Shown piece after piece: positions 1 through 8,348 of a stretch of DNA of 64,000 nt. The stretch comes from Planctomycetota bacterium (GTDB lineage Bacteria > Planctomycetota > Phycisphaerae > UBA1845): assembly GCA_030616775.1 (NCBI GenBank), contig JAUWWQ010000003.1, forward strand, positions 74,794 to 138,793, written 5' to 3'. A program made the translations under genes and the position numbers. Positions within the stretch are counted from its first letter, which is position 1. Every line of letters begins with the position of its first letter. The notes under the pieces are model-generated. The model had not been told where the DNA came from. It did no database searches and saw nothing but the letters and a program-made list of their open reading frames with translations.

Positions 1-1
1 T

Positions 2-736
2 GCGATTATCTGGCCCTGGGGCCATAAAGAAGACCTTTGTGACGATCATCTGACATTCAAGGCTCTGGGCAAGCGGATGGCCGACGAGATCCTCGAAGTG
101 CGCGGTGTTCCATACGACACCCGTGGCTCGATTAACCGCGCCCTGTATCCCGTAATAGGAGGGTCAGTAGACTACTCCTATGGCGAGCTGGGCGTCTGGG
201 CGTTTGTCTTTGAGCTTGGCTATACGTTTTTCATGCCGTCCTATCAGATCCTCCCCACGAGCGAGGAGATCGGGCAAGCCCTGGCATATTTCTCGGACTG
301 GATCATCGACTGCAATAGTAACGGCATCCTGGACCTGGACGAGATTGTTCAAGGGATATCCACAGACTGCAATTACAATGGCACCCCCGATGTCTGTGAG
401 TCCGATCTGGACTCTGACAGTACAATCGATGCGTGCGATCCTGATATCGACGGTGATGGTGTTCTTAACGAATTGGATGCATGCCTCTACCGACCTGTGC
501 GGGCACCGACGATTATGGAGGGATTCCCGTTCGGTGACCTGGACCGGAACTGCAAAGTCGACCTTTTTGACTACCGGAACATGCACTTTTATTTCTGCTT
601 TTCTGAAAACGGCCCCGGTATTCCGAGTCCCTACAGATTCTGCCTCAGGGAAGTGGACGCCGACGGCGATGAAGACATCGACCTGGCCGACTTCGCCATA
701 ATCCAACGTACGTTCGACCCGGAAACCGGCGAATAG
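2..736 (+). CDS. Zinc carboxypeptidase (M14 family), C-terminal part, with calcium-binding repeats
   Basis: The gene is open at the left edge of the window, so the zinc-binding N-terminal part is not seen. Reading starts in frame at base 2. The first residues (IIWPWGH) and the later segment GGSVDYSYGELGVWAFVFEL match the end of M14 metallocarboxypeptidase domains, where the Glu of the last motif is catalytic. After this comes an acidic region with thrombospondin type 3-like loops (DPDIDGDGVLNELDAC) and two dockerin-like calcium loops (DLDRNCKVDLFDYRN and DADGDEDIDLADF). Such tails are common in secreted planctomycete proteins. The product is inferred to be exported and to trim peptides outside the cytoplasm, in keeping with the peptidase-rich content of the window. 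The M14 assignment is fairly firm, and the role of the tail is inferred. Confidence 0.75.
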   Translation, partial: AIIWPWGHKEDLCDDHLTFKALGKRMADEILEVRGVPYDTRGSINRALYPVIGGSVDYSYGELGVWAFVFELGYTFFMPSYQILPTSEEIGQALAYFSDWIIDCNSNGILDLDEIVQGISTDCNYNGTPDVCESDLDSDSTIDACDPDIDGDGVLNELDACLYRPVRAPTIMEGFPFGDLDRNCKVDLFDYRNMHFYFCFSENGPGIPSPYRFCLREVDADGDEDIDLADFAIIQRTFDPETGE

Positions 737-842
737 GTCACCGGCGGACGCAGGACTGCCGACCTTTCTTGAAGCGACTTGACCTCGGATGTCTGGCGGC
801 TGGTCCCGAGAATGAACACATCCCATGTTGGGCAATGCGGGG

Positions 843-1070
843 TCACGTGGCCGCACGCCGCCGCTGTCTGAGACGAGCCCGCAAGGCGGCACGTTGGCTG
901 ACCGGGCGGATAGATCGCGGTTCGCCGCTTGATCGGTGGTGTGATTCACCGGGTATTTCCGGTATGTATCTTTCCCTACATTGCCGACAGAACCGCGGCA
1001 ACACACGCTCAATACCGTTGACGATCACGGGAAACCCGCAGTGCGGGCAATGCGTATATAGTGGTGCCAT
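843..1070 (-). CDS. Small zinc-ribbon protein (hypothetical)
   Basis: This 75-residue reading frame begins with a CPHCGFP motif at residues 8-14 and a second FCRQC motif near residue 30. The C-x2-C pairs are spaced as in a short zinc ribbon. The rest of the protein is basic and of low complexity. The opposite strand also has an open frame containing C-x2-C pairs, so strand choice is uncertain. The leftward frame is preferred because the ribbon lies directly after a start codon. There is no convincing ribosome binding site. No function can be assigned. Confidence 0.35.
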   Translation of the reverse strand: MAPLYTHCPHCGFPVIVNGIERVLPRFCRQCRERYIPEIPGESHHRSSGEPRSIRPVSQRAALRARLRQRRRAAT

Positions 1071-1202
1071 CTTTCGTCACCCGCCAGATCAGCCGTTTGA
1101 ACTGGTGGAGTGCCCCCTCTGTGAATCGATTACCCCATTGCAACGTCGCCGTGTAATCCGCCTCATGTGGCGAGATTCGATGACGGAAGTGCTACCCCCT
1201 TG

Positions 1203-2498
1203 TCACTTCCCCCAAAAGCGACGATGGCTCGTGAATAAAGCGCTGCCCATGCGCTGAGCCGGATCATCGTCCGGTCTCAACCCTACAATCTCGTTGAGCA
1301 GCAGCACGGCATCCTGTGTGCCGATGGACATGATGTCGCTCGACAGCGGAGCCTCCATAAACTCCTGGTCCTCGATAAACGCATCGGCGGCCGATTGGTC
1401 GTCCATCAGAGCGCGGTCGTCGTCAACGTGATTGAGACCCAGCAGATGTCCAGCCTCGTGCGAACCGACGTTGCCGATGGCAATTCCCAGCTCGAAGGCT
1501 GTCGGAACACTTGAGAAAAGGTGCGGACCGAATGACTCCGTAAAGATTATGGCATCGTCGCAGAAGTCCACATTGTAGAGGTCCACATCCTCGGCGATCC
1601 CGAAAGCGCCGGGGTTGAAACCGCCGAAATATACCGTCGAGAACTGCGTTCCTGCAGGTGGCGGATCATCGGTGGTCCATATGTCGACGTTGTAGGGTAC
1701 GAAATTCTGTTCAAAGACTGTACGAATCGTTTCCTTGACCGTCTCTGTTTGACCACGGTAGAACGGCGAGATGGGGGCGGCGTCGAAAGGATCGAGCGTC
1801 ACCAGTCCGAGTGTCGGAAAATCCACAACAGCACCGTCGAAATCAAGCAGCAAAGCCTGCCCGACGGGACCCGGAACGGCCAACCCGTCCGACGCTTGAA
1901 CATCGATCTTGTAGGTGCCCGTGTATCCCCCGCTCCCGGCGAAGGCCGAGTGAGTCGCAACGAGGTAATATCGGTCGCCGCCGTGGCGTACGACCCATTC
2001 GATATAGGAGTCCAGGAATCGTGCGCTCGACCCGCCTCGGTCATCGTTGTTGTACACCAGTCGCTCCGCGGCATCGAAGATCCCTACGGAAATGTCGAGT
2101 GGCGAGCCGGTTGTATCCGCATCCACGATCAGTCGATCACCCGCTGCCAGCGGGCCCAGGAGGAATACGTCCAGATCCCCGACATCGGCCACAGTGCCCT
2201 GCAAGTGCGCTATCCCCTCTTCGTCAAACACCGCCACGATAGCCTGCAAGAACGAACCGTTCGGTTCTCCAGAGGTCTTTCCCGACATGCCCGTTGAAGG
2301 AGCATCCCGGTTCCCGTCGATCACGTCGGTAGTCGGTCCGTTTGTCGGTGGTGGGACAAAACCGGGATCGGTGCCACAGCCGGTGATTACCGACACTACA
2401 ATCAGGGCGGCCAGGTGCCCGATGCGCCGTGGCGCGGAAGCATAACACGAACAAACGGCAACGTCTGATCTCACGGTTTCAATACTCTCCCTGGCCAC
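1203..2498 (-). CDS. Lipoprotein with PPC domain and metzincin-type metalloprotease motif
   Basis: The N-terminus carries a hydrophobic stretch ending in a lipobox (VITGC, Cys41), so the product should be an anchored lipoprotein. Residues about 90-200 look like a bacterial pre-peptidase (PPC) beta-sandwich domain. The C-terminal half contains HEAGHLLGLNH at residues 347-357, which is the HExxHxxGxxH zinc motif of metzincin peptidases, with AIIFTESF and a GIAEDVD segment before it. It lies just downstream of a second, clearly related gene on the same strand (2660-3934). The two share the PPC-like region, the VYFGxF segment, the A(I/V)(I/V)F segment and the zinc motif, and so look like a tandem duplication. 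The start used is GTG at 2498. A later start before the signal sequence is possible. The substrate is unknown. Confidence 0.7.
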   Translation of the reverse strand: MARESIETVRSDVAVCSCYASAPRRIGHLAALIVVSVITGCGTDPGFVPPPTNGPTTDVIDGNRDAPSTGMSGKTSGEPNGSFLQAIVAVFDEEGIAHLQGTVADVGDLDVFLLGPLAAGDRLIVDADTTGSPLDISVGIFDAAERLVYNNDDRGGSSARFLDSYIEWVVRHGGDRYYLVATHSAFAGSGGYTGTYKIDVQASDGLAVPGPVGQALLLDFDGAVVDFPTLGLVTLDPFDAAPISPFYRGQTETVKETIRTVFEQNFVPYNVDIWTTDDPPPAGTQFSTVYFGGFNPGAFGIAEDVDLYNVDFCDDAIIFTESFGPHLFSSVPTAFELGIAIGNVGSHEAGHLLGLNHVDDDRALMDDQSAADAFIEDQEFMEAPLSSDIMSIGTQDAVLLLNEIVGLRPDDDPAQRMGSALFTSHRRFWGK

Positions 2499-2659
2499 AA
2501 CTCACGTCACGCACTCGTCCGGGGGTTGCGTCCATCACCTGGCGCCTATGCTCTCATGTTACCAGTACCGGTGGATGCGGACAACGATCCATCTGCATCG
2601 CCCCCACATACGAGTGTTACAGTCTATCGGCTGCTGCCACATCCGGCACGTGATCCCGG

Positions 2660-3934
2660 TTACTGGTCGTGTAGACAACAACCACTCAGGCGCAGCATGG
2701 AGCGTGCCGGCACATGGTCGCCATCGTCTCGTGGCGGGAGCAGCTGCCGCTGCGGGTTACGGCTCTTGGCGAACCAGAGCGCCGGGTCGCCGCCAACAGT
2801 GTCGAACAGATGCTGCACCGCATCCTGATACCCCAAGGGGAACACGGCAGCATAAATCGGCGATAGGTTAAACCTCTGATTGCGGAGCAGCTCGCTCAGG
2901 CTGGCGGTTACGTCCATTAGCCCGGCGGGGTCATTGGTGTGAATCATGCCCAGCAGATGGCCGATCTCATGACTGGCTACGTTGGCAACGGCCTGACCCA
3001 TCTGGGAAACGGACGGGCTTAACCGCATAAAGGCCGCGAAAGTATCGCAGAACACAATGGCCTGCTGCGATTTTGTTGCGTTGAACTCGTCCACGCCCTC
3101 GGCCACCCCGAGCAGTGCTTCGTCGAAACTGCCGAAGTAGACGCGGGTCATACCGGGTTCGAACCAGTCGCCCTCGCTGGTGGAGAGGATGGTCACGTCG
3201 AGCCCTTCGTAGTCTTCACGTACACGATCGACGATTACGTCGATCATCAGGTCCGTCTGTCCGGCGTAGTCTGAGGAAATGTCTGCGGCTTCGAATCGGG
3301 GGACGTCGATGGACGGGCGGCTGCCGATACGGACGTCGAATGCGCCGTCAAAGACCAGCAGCACGACATCAGGCCTTGGGTCTGGCAGGTCGACGGGAAA
3401 TTCCCTGGACGTGACCAGACCATAGTCGCCTGAGGAGTTGTACCCCGGCGTGGTGGAAACCGCGACGTAACAGGCTTCCGACTCATGCTGGATAACGACA
3501 TCAACGAAGGGCTCGGTCCTGCCCAGGTAAACGTTGCGATGATCGTTAACCAGCAATGCCGTACTGCTGTCATCGAATAAGGCGATCGCCCCATCGAGTG
3601 ACTCAGCCGCGGTCATGGTGACGAGAACCCGGTCGCCCGGTGTCACCGGCCCCAGGTCGTACACATCGACATCGTTGGTTCCGCTGACACGGCCACGAAT
3701 GACGCGCGCTTCGTCCGCGAGTTCGACGAACTCTGCTAATTCAAACAGATGGTTGGGATTGGCCTCGTAATAGGTGGACGCGCTGTTGAGGCCGAGCGTG
3801 GACAGGTTAAGAGTCGAACGAGGCCCGTCGGCATCTTCCGGGCCGAGGGCGACGCCGCACCCGCCAAGGATTAACACGCCGAACAACGCAACCCGGCGCG
3901 CATTGCCTCCATTCATCGGATTTCGGACGTACAC
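2660..3934 (-). CDS. Lipoprotein with metzincin-type metalloprotease motif, tandem paralogue
   Basis: A short signal sequence ends in the lipobox LILGGC (Cys26), which points to a lipid-anchored exported protein. Residues about 60-175 resemble a PPC domain (VYDLGPVTPGDRVLV). The zinc motif is HEIGHLLGMIH at residues 322-332, followed by GLMD. The sequence and domain order match the next gene downstream (1203-2498), so the pair probably arose by duplication and then diverged in the N-terminal third. About 160 bases separate the two genes, and no other gene is seen between them. They may be co-transcribed. Both are inferred to be cell-surface proteases; the catalytic motif is complete in each. 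Confidence 0.7.
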   Translation of the reverse strand: MYVRNPMNGGNARRVALFGVLILGGCGVALGPEDADGPRSTLNLSTLGLNSASTYYEANPNHLFELAEFVELADEARVIRGRVSGTNDVDVYDLGPVTPGDRVLVTMTAAESLDGAIALFDDSSTALLVNDHRNVYLGRTEPFVDVVIQHESEACYVAVSTTPGYNSSGDYGLVTSREFPVDLPDPRPDVVLLVFDGAFDVRIGSRPSIDVPRFEAADISSDYAGQTDLMIDVIVDRVREDYEGLDVTILSTSEGDWFEPGMTRVYFGSFDEALLGVAEGVDEFNATKSQQAIVFCDTFAAFMRLSPSVSQMGQAVANVASHEIGHLLGMIHTNDPAGLMDVTASLSELLRNQRFNLSPIYAAVFPLGYQDAVQHLFDTVGGDPALWFAKSRNPQRQLLPPRDDGDHVPARSMLRLSGCCLHDQ

Positions 3935-4305
3935 AGTCTCGCACCCCCCCCAAGAAGGCGGACAAGTTTCCCCAGCTACCCCCCCTCGCTGTTGGCGGGC
4001 GTTGTGGGTTGCAGCCGGTCGCAGCCAAGTCGCTCCGCGGCGACGCCCGGCCGCCTCCTCGGTGGCCGCCCACGCCGGTTGCCATCTACAACGAACTGTG
4101 CTTCGTCCCCTCCAAAAGAGGAATCTACGATATGCAGGGTGCGGCGGGCGCCGGAATCGTGAGCACTGGTCGGCCCGGCGGCCTGCGCCGCGACATTTGC
4201 GGACGCCCAGGCCGACATACTCGCTTTGACCGCTGGCCTGCCTCGGTCAGCGTCGCGGCCATTGTCCGTGCATAACCGCGGTTGGTGGCTATAATCTCGG
4301 GTTTG
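3935..4305. other. Divergent intergenic region between the metalloprotease pair and addA
   Basis: About 370 bases without a convincing gene. Short open frames are present on both strands, but they are rich in Arg, Pro and Gly and look like non-coding high-GC sequence. The only recognisable signal is a TATAAT box at 4290-4295, just before the addA start. A run of C at 3946-3953 lies beside the metalloprotease start. Confidence 0.5.
4290..4295 (+). promoter_or_regulatory. Possible -10 box for addA, close to the start codon
   Basis: A perfect TATAAT lies only ten bases before the ATG at 4306 (seven before the in-frame TTG at 4303). If used, transcription would start at or next to the start codon, giving a leaderless or almost leaderless message. 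No good -35 hexamer is visible at the normal spacing, and there is no Shine-Dalgarno sequence. Confidence 0.4.
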
Positions 4306-7300
4306 ATGCCGGCTCTTTCCTTCACAGATCAACAGCTTCAAGCCACGCGGACAACCGGGCGGAGTGTCATCGTCTCGGCGGCGGCTGGATCGGGTAAGAC
4401 GGCGGTTCTAGCTGAGCGCTGCGCCTACCTGGTATGCGATGCTCCGCCCGATGTTCGTTGCAATGTGGACGAGTTGCTCGTGCTGACGTTTACCGACGCA
4501 GCAGCGGCGGAAATGCGATCCCGAATTGTCGAGACCATTCGAGAGCGGTTAAGGCAGCACCCGCATGACAATCGGCTGAAGGAACAAGTGGCGCTGGTGG
4601 ACGCCGCCCAGATATCAACGATCCATTCGTTCTGTCTGTGGCTTGTGCGCCGCTGGTTCAATCACCTAGACGTGGATCCGGCTGCCACAGTCCTGGATGA
4701 CGAAGAGACGACGCTGCTGAAAGACGAGGTACTCGACGCCATGTTGTCCGGTCTCTATGCGACGAGTAACTTGCCCGACGAGCCGCTTGGACGGGCCGAC
4801 ACAGACGCGACCCGAGCCTCATCCGTCAACCGAGCCGCGGGCTTTAGCCCGCGCGGACACCCGTCCAACCTGGATTATGCAGCTCTTCGGGGCTGCGATT
4901 CACCGGCGAAACTGCGCAAGGCACTTGGCCCCGCATTCATACAACTGGTGGACGACTACGGGTTGGGGGAGGATCGGAACATCACCAGGTTCATTCTGAG
5001 GTTGTTCGACTTCCTCACCTCGCTGCCTGCGCCGGAGGCGTGGCTACGCGAGGCGTGCGAATCGCTATCGGATTACCCGGAGAGAGTCGTGCTGACCATG
5101 GTCAGCGCCCTGAAGATTGAGCTGGATCGGCAGGTCGAGCACTGCGAGCTGACGGCTTCAACCATCAAGGCCGGTCATCCGAGCGGTCACTTTTATGCTT
5201 CGCAGATTGGCAACTATAGCGAGCAGCTCCGCATCTGGGCCGAGGCACTGGGAGAGACCCAGAGCGGCGCGCGAAATGCGGGCTCCGGCACGAAGATCGG
5301 CCCAGAGATCAGGGAGGCACTTGCCAGGTTTGAGACTGTTCAACGGCAGATCGCCGACTTCGAATTCAGCAAGGCGCGTGGCCCCAGACTGCCCAAAGAT
5401 GTTGAGCTCGCGGTTAAAGCGGTGCGTGACGCGGCCAGTGCACAACTCTCAGACGTCAAGAAACGCCTCTTCGGCGAACGTGTCAAACGGCGATTCGGGC
5501 TGTTCTCGGTCGAGGAATTGACGGAGGGCCTGAAGCGAACGGCCCCATATGTAGCCACCGTTGCGGGGCTTACGCTTGCGTTTCGAGACGCCTACCAGCG
5601 AAGGAAACGCGGGCTCAGCGTCCTGGATTTCGCCGACCTCGAACGATTGGCGTTTAAGCTGCTGCGTAGCAACGACGATCCCCGGAAACCCTCGGATGTT
5701 GCACGGGCGTTGCATCGCCGGTTTGCCTACGTCCTTGTCGACGAGTTTCAGGATATCAATCCCATCCAGCAGGCGATCATCGAGCTGGTCAGTCGTGAAT
5801 CCGACTCCGATCGGCCTGATAACCTTTTTGTGGTCGGCGACGTGAAACAGAGCATTTACCGTTTTCGCCTGGCAGAGCCGTCGATCTTCACCGAGCGGCT
5901 GACAAGGTTCCGCAAGAAGGCCGGCAACGGCGCAGCGGTGTCTTTGCAGAGCAACTTCCGAAGCCGCTCGGAAATCCTGGAAGCCGTCAACGCGGTCTTT
6001 CGGCAGCTCATGCGTGAAGGCTGCTCAGACATCGTCTACGACGCAGAAGCGGAGCTTCGGCCGGGCCGTGACGTCGACCCGGACACGCCACACGAGCCGG
6101 TCGAACTTCACCTGCTCGAACGGTCCTGGAGAAAGGACACCGGCAATGACGAAGAGCCGGAACGCGGCGTGGCCGATCTCTCCGATCCCGCCCGATGGAC
6201 GGCGATTGAACGCGAGGCCTTTTTGATCGGATCCCGCATCCGCACTTTTATGGAGTCCGGCGGATTCAGGCTCGACGGCAAGCCGCTGCGTTACCGTGAT
6301 ATTGCCGTTCTACTTCGAGCGGCCAGGATCAACGCCGAGCGTATGGCTACGATGCTTACGTCGATGGGCGTTCCGGCCTATGCCGACGTGGGCGGCTCTC
6401 TGTTCGGGGCCCGTGAGATTCGTGATATAGTCGCGGCGCTGGAGCTGCTTGATAACTTCCAGCAGGACATACCCTTAGCAGCCGTTCTTCGCAGCGGCAT
6501 CATGGGCCAGGCGTTGTCCGAAGATGACCTGGTGGAAATACGGTGTCTCGATCGTAACATTCCATTTCATGCCGCCGTTCGCCAATATGTAAAGCGCGGC
6601 GCCGACCCCGGCCTTCGGGAGAGGCTGTCGGCGTTGCTAGAGCGCATCAATCGCTATCGCACCGAGGTGCGCCGCCGCCCGCTGGCCGACGTGCTATGGA
6701 GTCTGTACGAACGGCAGGGGTTCCTCGCGTATGTGGGCGGGCTTCCGGGCGGCGCCCAGCGCCGTGCGAACCTGCTGAGACTCCACGAGTTGGCCCGGCG
6801 GTTCGGCTCGTTTCGCCAGCAGGGCTTGCACCGGTTCCTGCGGTTTATTCAGTCACTAGAAGACCAGAAGCAGAGCATAGCGTCCGCCCCGGCTGTTTCT
6901 GAAGCGGACGATGTCGTCCGAATCATGAGTATTCATAAGGCCAAGGGTCTGGAGTTCCCCGTGATCTTCGTGGCCGGCCTGGGTACCAAGTTCAACCTCG
7001 GCGATCGCAGCGGACGGATGATCTTCGAGCGCTCCACCAAGATTGGATTGCGTGTCGTCGACACGGAGCAGATGATCGAATACCCCTCCGCCGCCCATTG
7101 GCAGGTGGCCAACGAGATTGAGCAGACTACGCGTCATGAAGAGCTTCGCATTCTCTATGTGGCTATGACTCGCGCCCGTGATAAGCTGGTCCTTGTCGGG
7201 TCTTCACGTGATATTCAACGGTTTAACGATTGTGAGCACCACCCTTCAGGTCGTGTGGTGCTTCCGCGCGAGCCAGTGCCCGCGGCTCTGTGTTCCTTGA

Positions 7301-8316
7301 GCGTAGCCACCGCGACGACACCGCTGGACTGGCTGATGCCTGTGCTGGTGGCTGCACCTTGCGGTGCCGTACGCCGTGGAGTCGACGGGGTATCTAGCGA
7401 TCATCCGTTGTTCGATGTGCAACTTCACGGTGTGGAGGAAATGGCAAGCTGGCGGGCGACGGATCGCTTGGATGATCGCGAGCCTGTGGCGCGACGGGCG
7501 GCTGCTCGATGTGGGCCGCTGCCCAGCGACGAACCGCTTGCACCGGGTGATCCAGGCGTCGAGGAGGTGTTATCGCGAATCGAGTACGCCTATCCGGAGC
7601 TGGCCTCCACGTCGGTGCCGGCATCAATCGCGGCCAGCGAATTCAAAGGGGCCTACGATTTCATCCGCAACCCAGAGCAGCGCCAAGACGGATGTAACCA
7701 GGACGACTTCCGGGTGCTACCGCGGAAGTATGCCGCATTTGCGCCGGAGGAAGCCGCACGTCGCGGCGTGCTCACCCACCGCATTCTACAACACCTGGAC
7801 TTTACAAGGGCGGCGGACGCAGGCACCGTGGCATCGGAATTGCAGCGGATGGCGGCGGAGGGCCTGCTCAGCACCGAGGATCTGGCGGTGTTGGATCAGG
7901 CTTCGATTGAATGGTTCGTGTCGACGCCATTGGGGGCTGCGATCCGGCAGGCCGGCGACGGGTACCGCCGTGAATTTCTGTACATCGCGGCCGAGCCGCT
8001 GGCCTACTTCGATCGCTCTATCGACCTGCCGCCGGGTGATCATGTACTGGTGCGCGGGATTGTCGATGGTATCCTACCGGTTGCGGATGGCATCGATATC
8101 GTCGATTTTAAGACGGACGCAATCGACCCTGAAGAGACCAGCGCTCGCGCCGAGCGGTACCGGCCGCAAATGGCTCTTTATGCTCAAGCGATGTCGCGCC
8201 TGTGGCGGCGACCGGTGCGAGCCTGCTGGCTGGTGTTTCTGACAGCGAAGAGATGTCACGTTTGGCGTGACGGCGCGTGGGAAGAAGGCCATCGCTCCGT
8301 CGTTCGGCGGTCTTGA
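4306..8316 (+). CDS. addA: AddA-type helicase-nuclease subunit (double-strand break repair)
   Basis: AddA is the UvrD-like helicase and nuclease subunit of the AddAB complex, which resects double-strand DNA ends for RecA-dependent repair. Visible motifs are Walker A GSGKT (residues 28-32), Walker B DEFQD (479-483), VVGDVKQSIYRFR, the SIHKAKGLEFP segment, and YVAMTRARDKL. The C-terminal RecB-type nuclease is marked by GIVDGI and DIVDFKTD around residues 1250-1275. An in-frame TTG at 4282 would add eight residues; ATG 4306 fits the family start better. Residues about 135-190 are longer than usual for the family and contain a palindromic repeat at 4832-4863 that encodes AAGFSPRGH (177-185). No addB is present in the window. 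putA follows after 32 bases, suggesting co-transcription. Confidence 0.88.
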   Translation: MPALSFTDQQLQATRTTGRSVIVSAAAGSGKTAVLAERCAYLVCDAPPDVRCNVDELLVLTFTDAAAAEMRSRIVETIRERLRQHPHDNRLKEQVALVDAAQISTIHSFCLWLVRRWFNHLDVDPAATVLDDEETTLLKDEVLDAMLSGLYATSNLPDEPLGRADTDATRASSVNRAAGFSPRGHPSNLDYAALRGCDSPAKLRKALGPAFIQLVDDYGLGEDRNITRFILRLFDFLTSLPAPEAWLREACESLSDYPERVVLTMVSALKIELDRQVEHCELTASTIKAGHPSGHFYASQIGNYSEQLRIWAEALGETQSGARNAGSGTKIGPEIREALARFETVQRQIADFEFSKARGPRLPKDVELAVKAVRDAASAQLSDVKKRLFGERVKRRFGLFSVEELTEGLKRTAPYVATVAGLTLAFRDAYQRRKRGLSVLDFADLERLAFKLLRSNDDPRKPSDVARALHRRFAYVLVDEFQDINPIQQAIIELVSRESDSDRPDNLFVVGDVKQSIYRFRLAEPSIFTERLTRFRKKAGNGAAVSLQSNFRSRSEILEAVNAVFRQLMREGCSDIVYDAEAELRPGRDVDPDTPHEPVELHLLERSWRKDTGNDEEPERGVADLSDPARWTAIEREAFLIGSRIRTFMESGGFRLDGKPLRYRDIAVLLRAARINAERMATMLTSMGVPAYADVGGSLFGAREIRDIVAALELLDNFQQDIPLAAVLRSGIMGQALSEDDLVEIRCLDRNIPFHAAVRQYVKRGADPGLRERLSALLERINRYRTEVRRRPLADVLWSLYERQGFLAYVGGLPGGAQRRANLLRLHELARRFGSFRQQGLHRFLRFIQSLEDQKQSIASAPAVSEADDVVRIMSIHKAKGLEFPVIFVAGLGTKFNLGDRSGRMIFERSTKIGLRVVDTEQMIEYPSAAHWQVANEIEQTTRHEELRILYVAMTRARDKLVLVGSSRDIQRFNDCEHHPSGRVVLPREPVPAALCSLSVATATTPLDWLMPVLVAAPCGAVRRGVDGVSSDHPLFDVQLHGVEEMASWRATDRLDDREPVARRAAARCGPLPSDEPLAPGDPGVEEVLSRIEYAYPELASTSVPASIAASEFKGAYDFIRNPEQRQDGCNQDDFRVLPRKYAAFAPEEAARRGVLTHRILQHLDFTRAADAGTVASELQRMAAEGLLSTEDLAVLDQASIEWFVSTPLGAAIRQAGDGYRREFLYIAAEPLAYFDRSIDLPPGDHVLVRGIVDGILPVADGIDIVDFKTDAIDPEETSARAERYRPQMALYAQAMSRLWRRPVRACWLVFLTAKRCHVWRDGAWEEGHRSVVRRS
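4832..4863 (+). repeat. Palindromic repeat inside addA, read in frame
   Basis: The core CGCGGGCTTTAGCCCGCG is a perfect palindrome with a TT centre (4836-4853), flanked by GAGC on the left and CGGACACCCG on the right. The same extended sequence occurs between genes at 17418 and, with CGCAGGC in place of CGCGGGC, inside mqnE at 60479. Here it adds no stop codon and encodes AAGFSPRGH, in the same frame as the mqnE copy. Confidence 0.85.
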
Positions 8317-8348
8317 CGGTACCAACGCCTGGAAGCAACGAATATCTC

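Noticed and set aside
769-1257. Rightward open frame with C-x2-C pairs opposite the small zinc-ribbon frame
   Set aside because: The N-terminal half is Arg-rich and not protein-like, and the cysteine pairs are partly the complement of the better-formed leftward ribbon.
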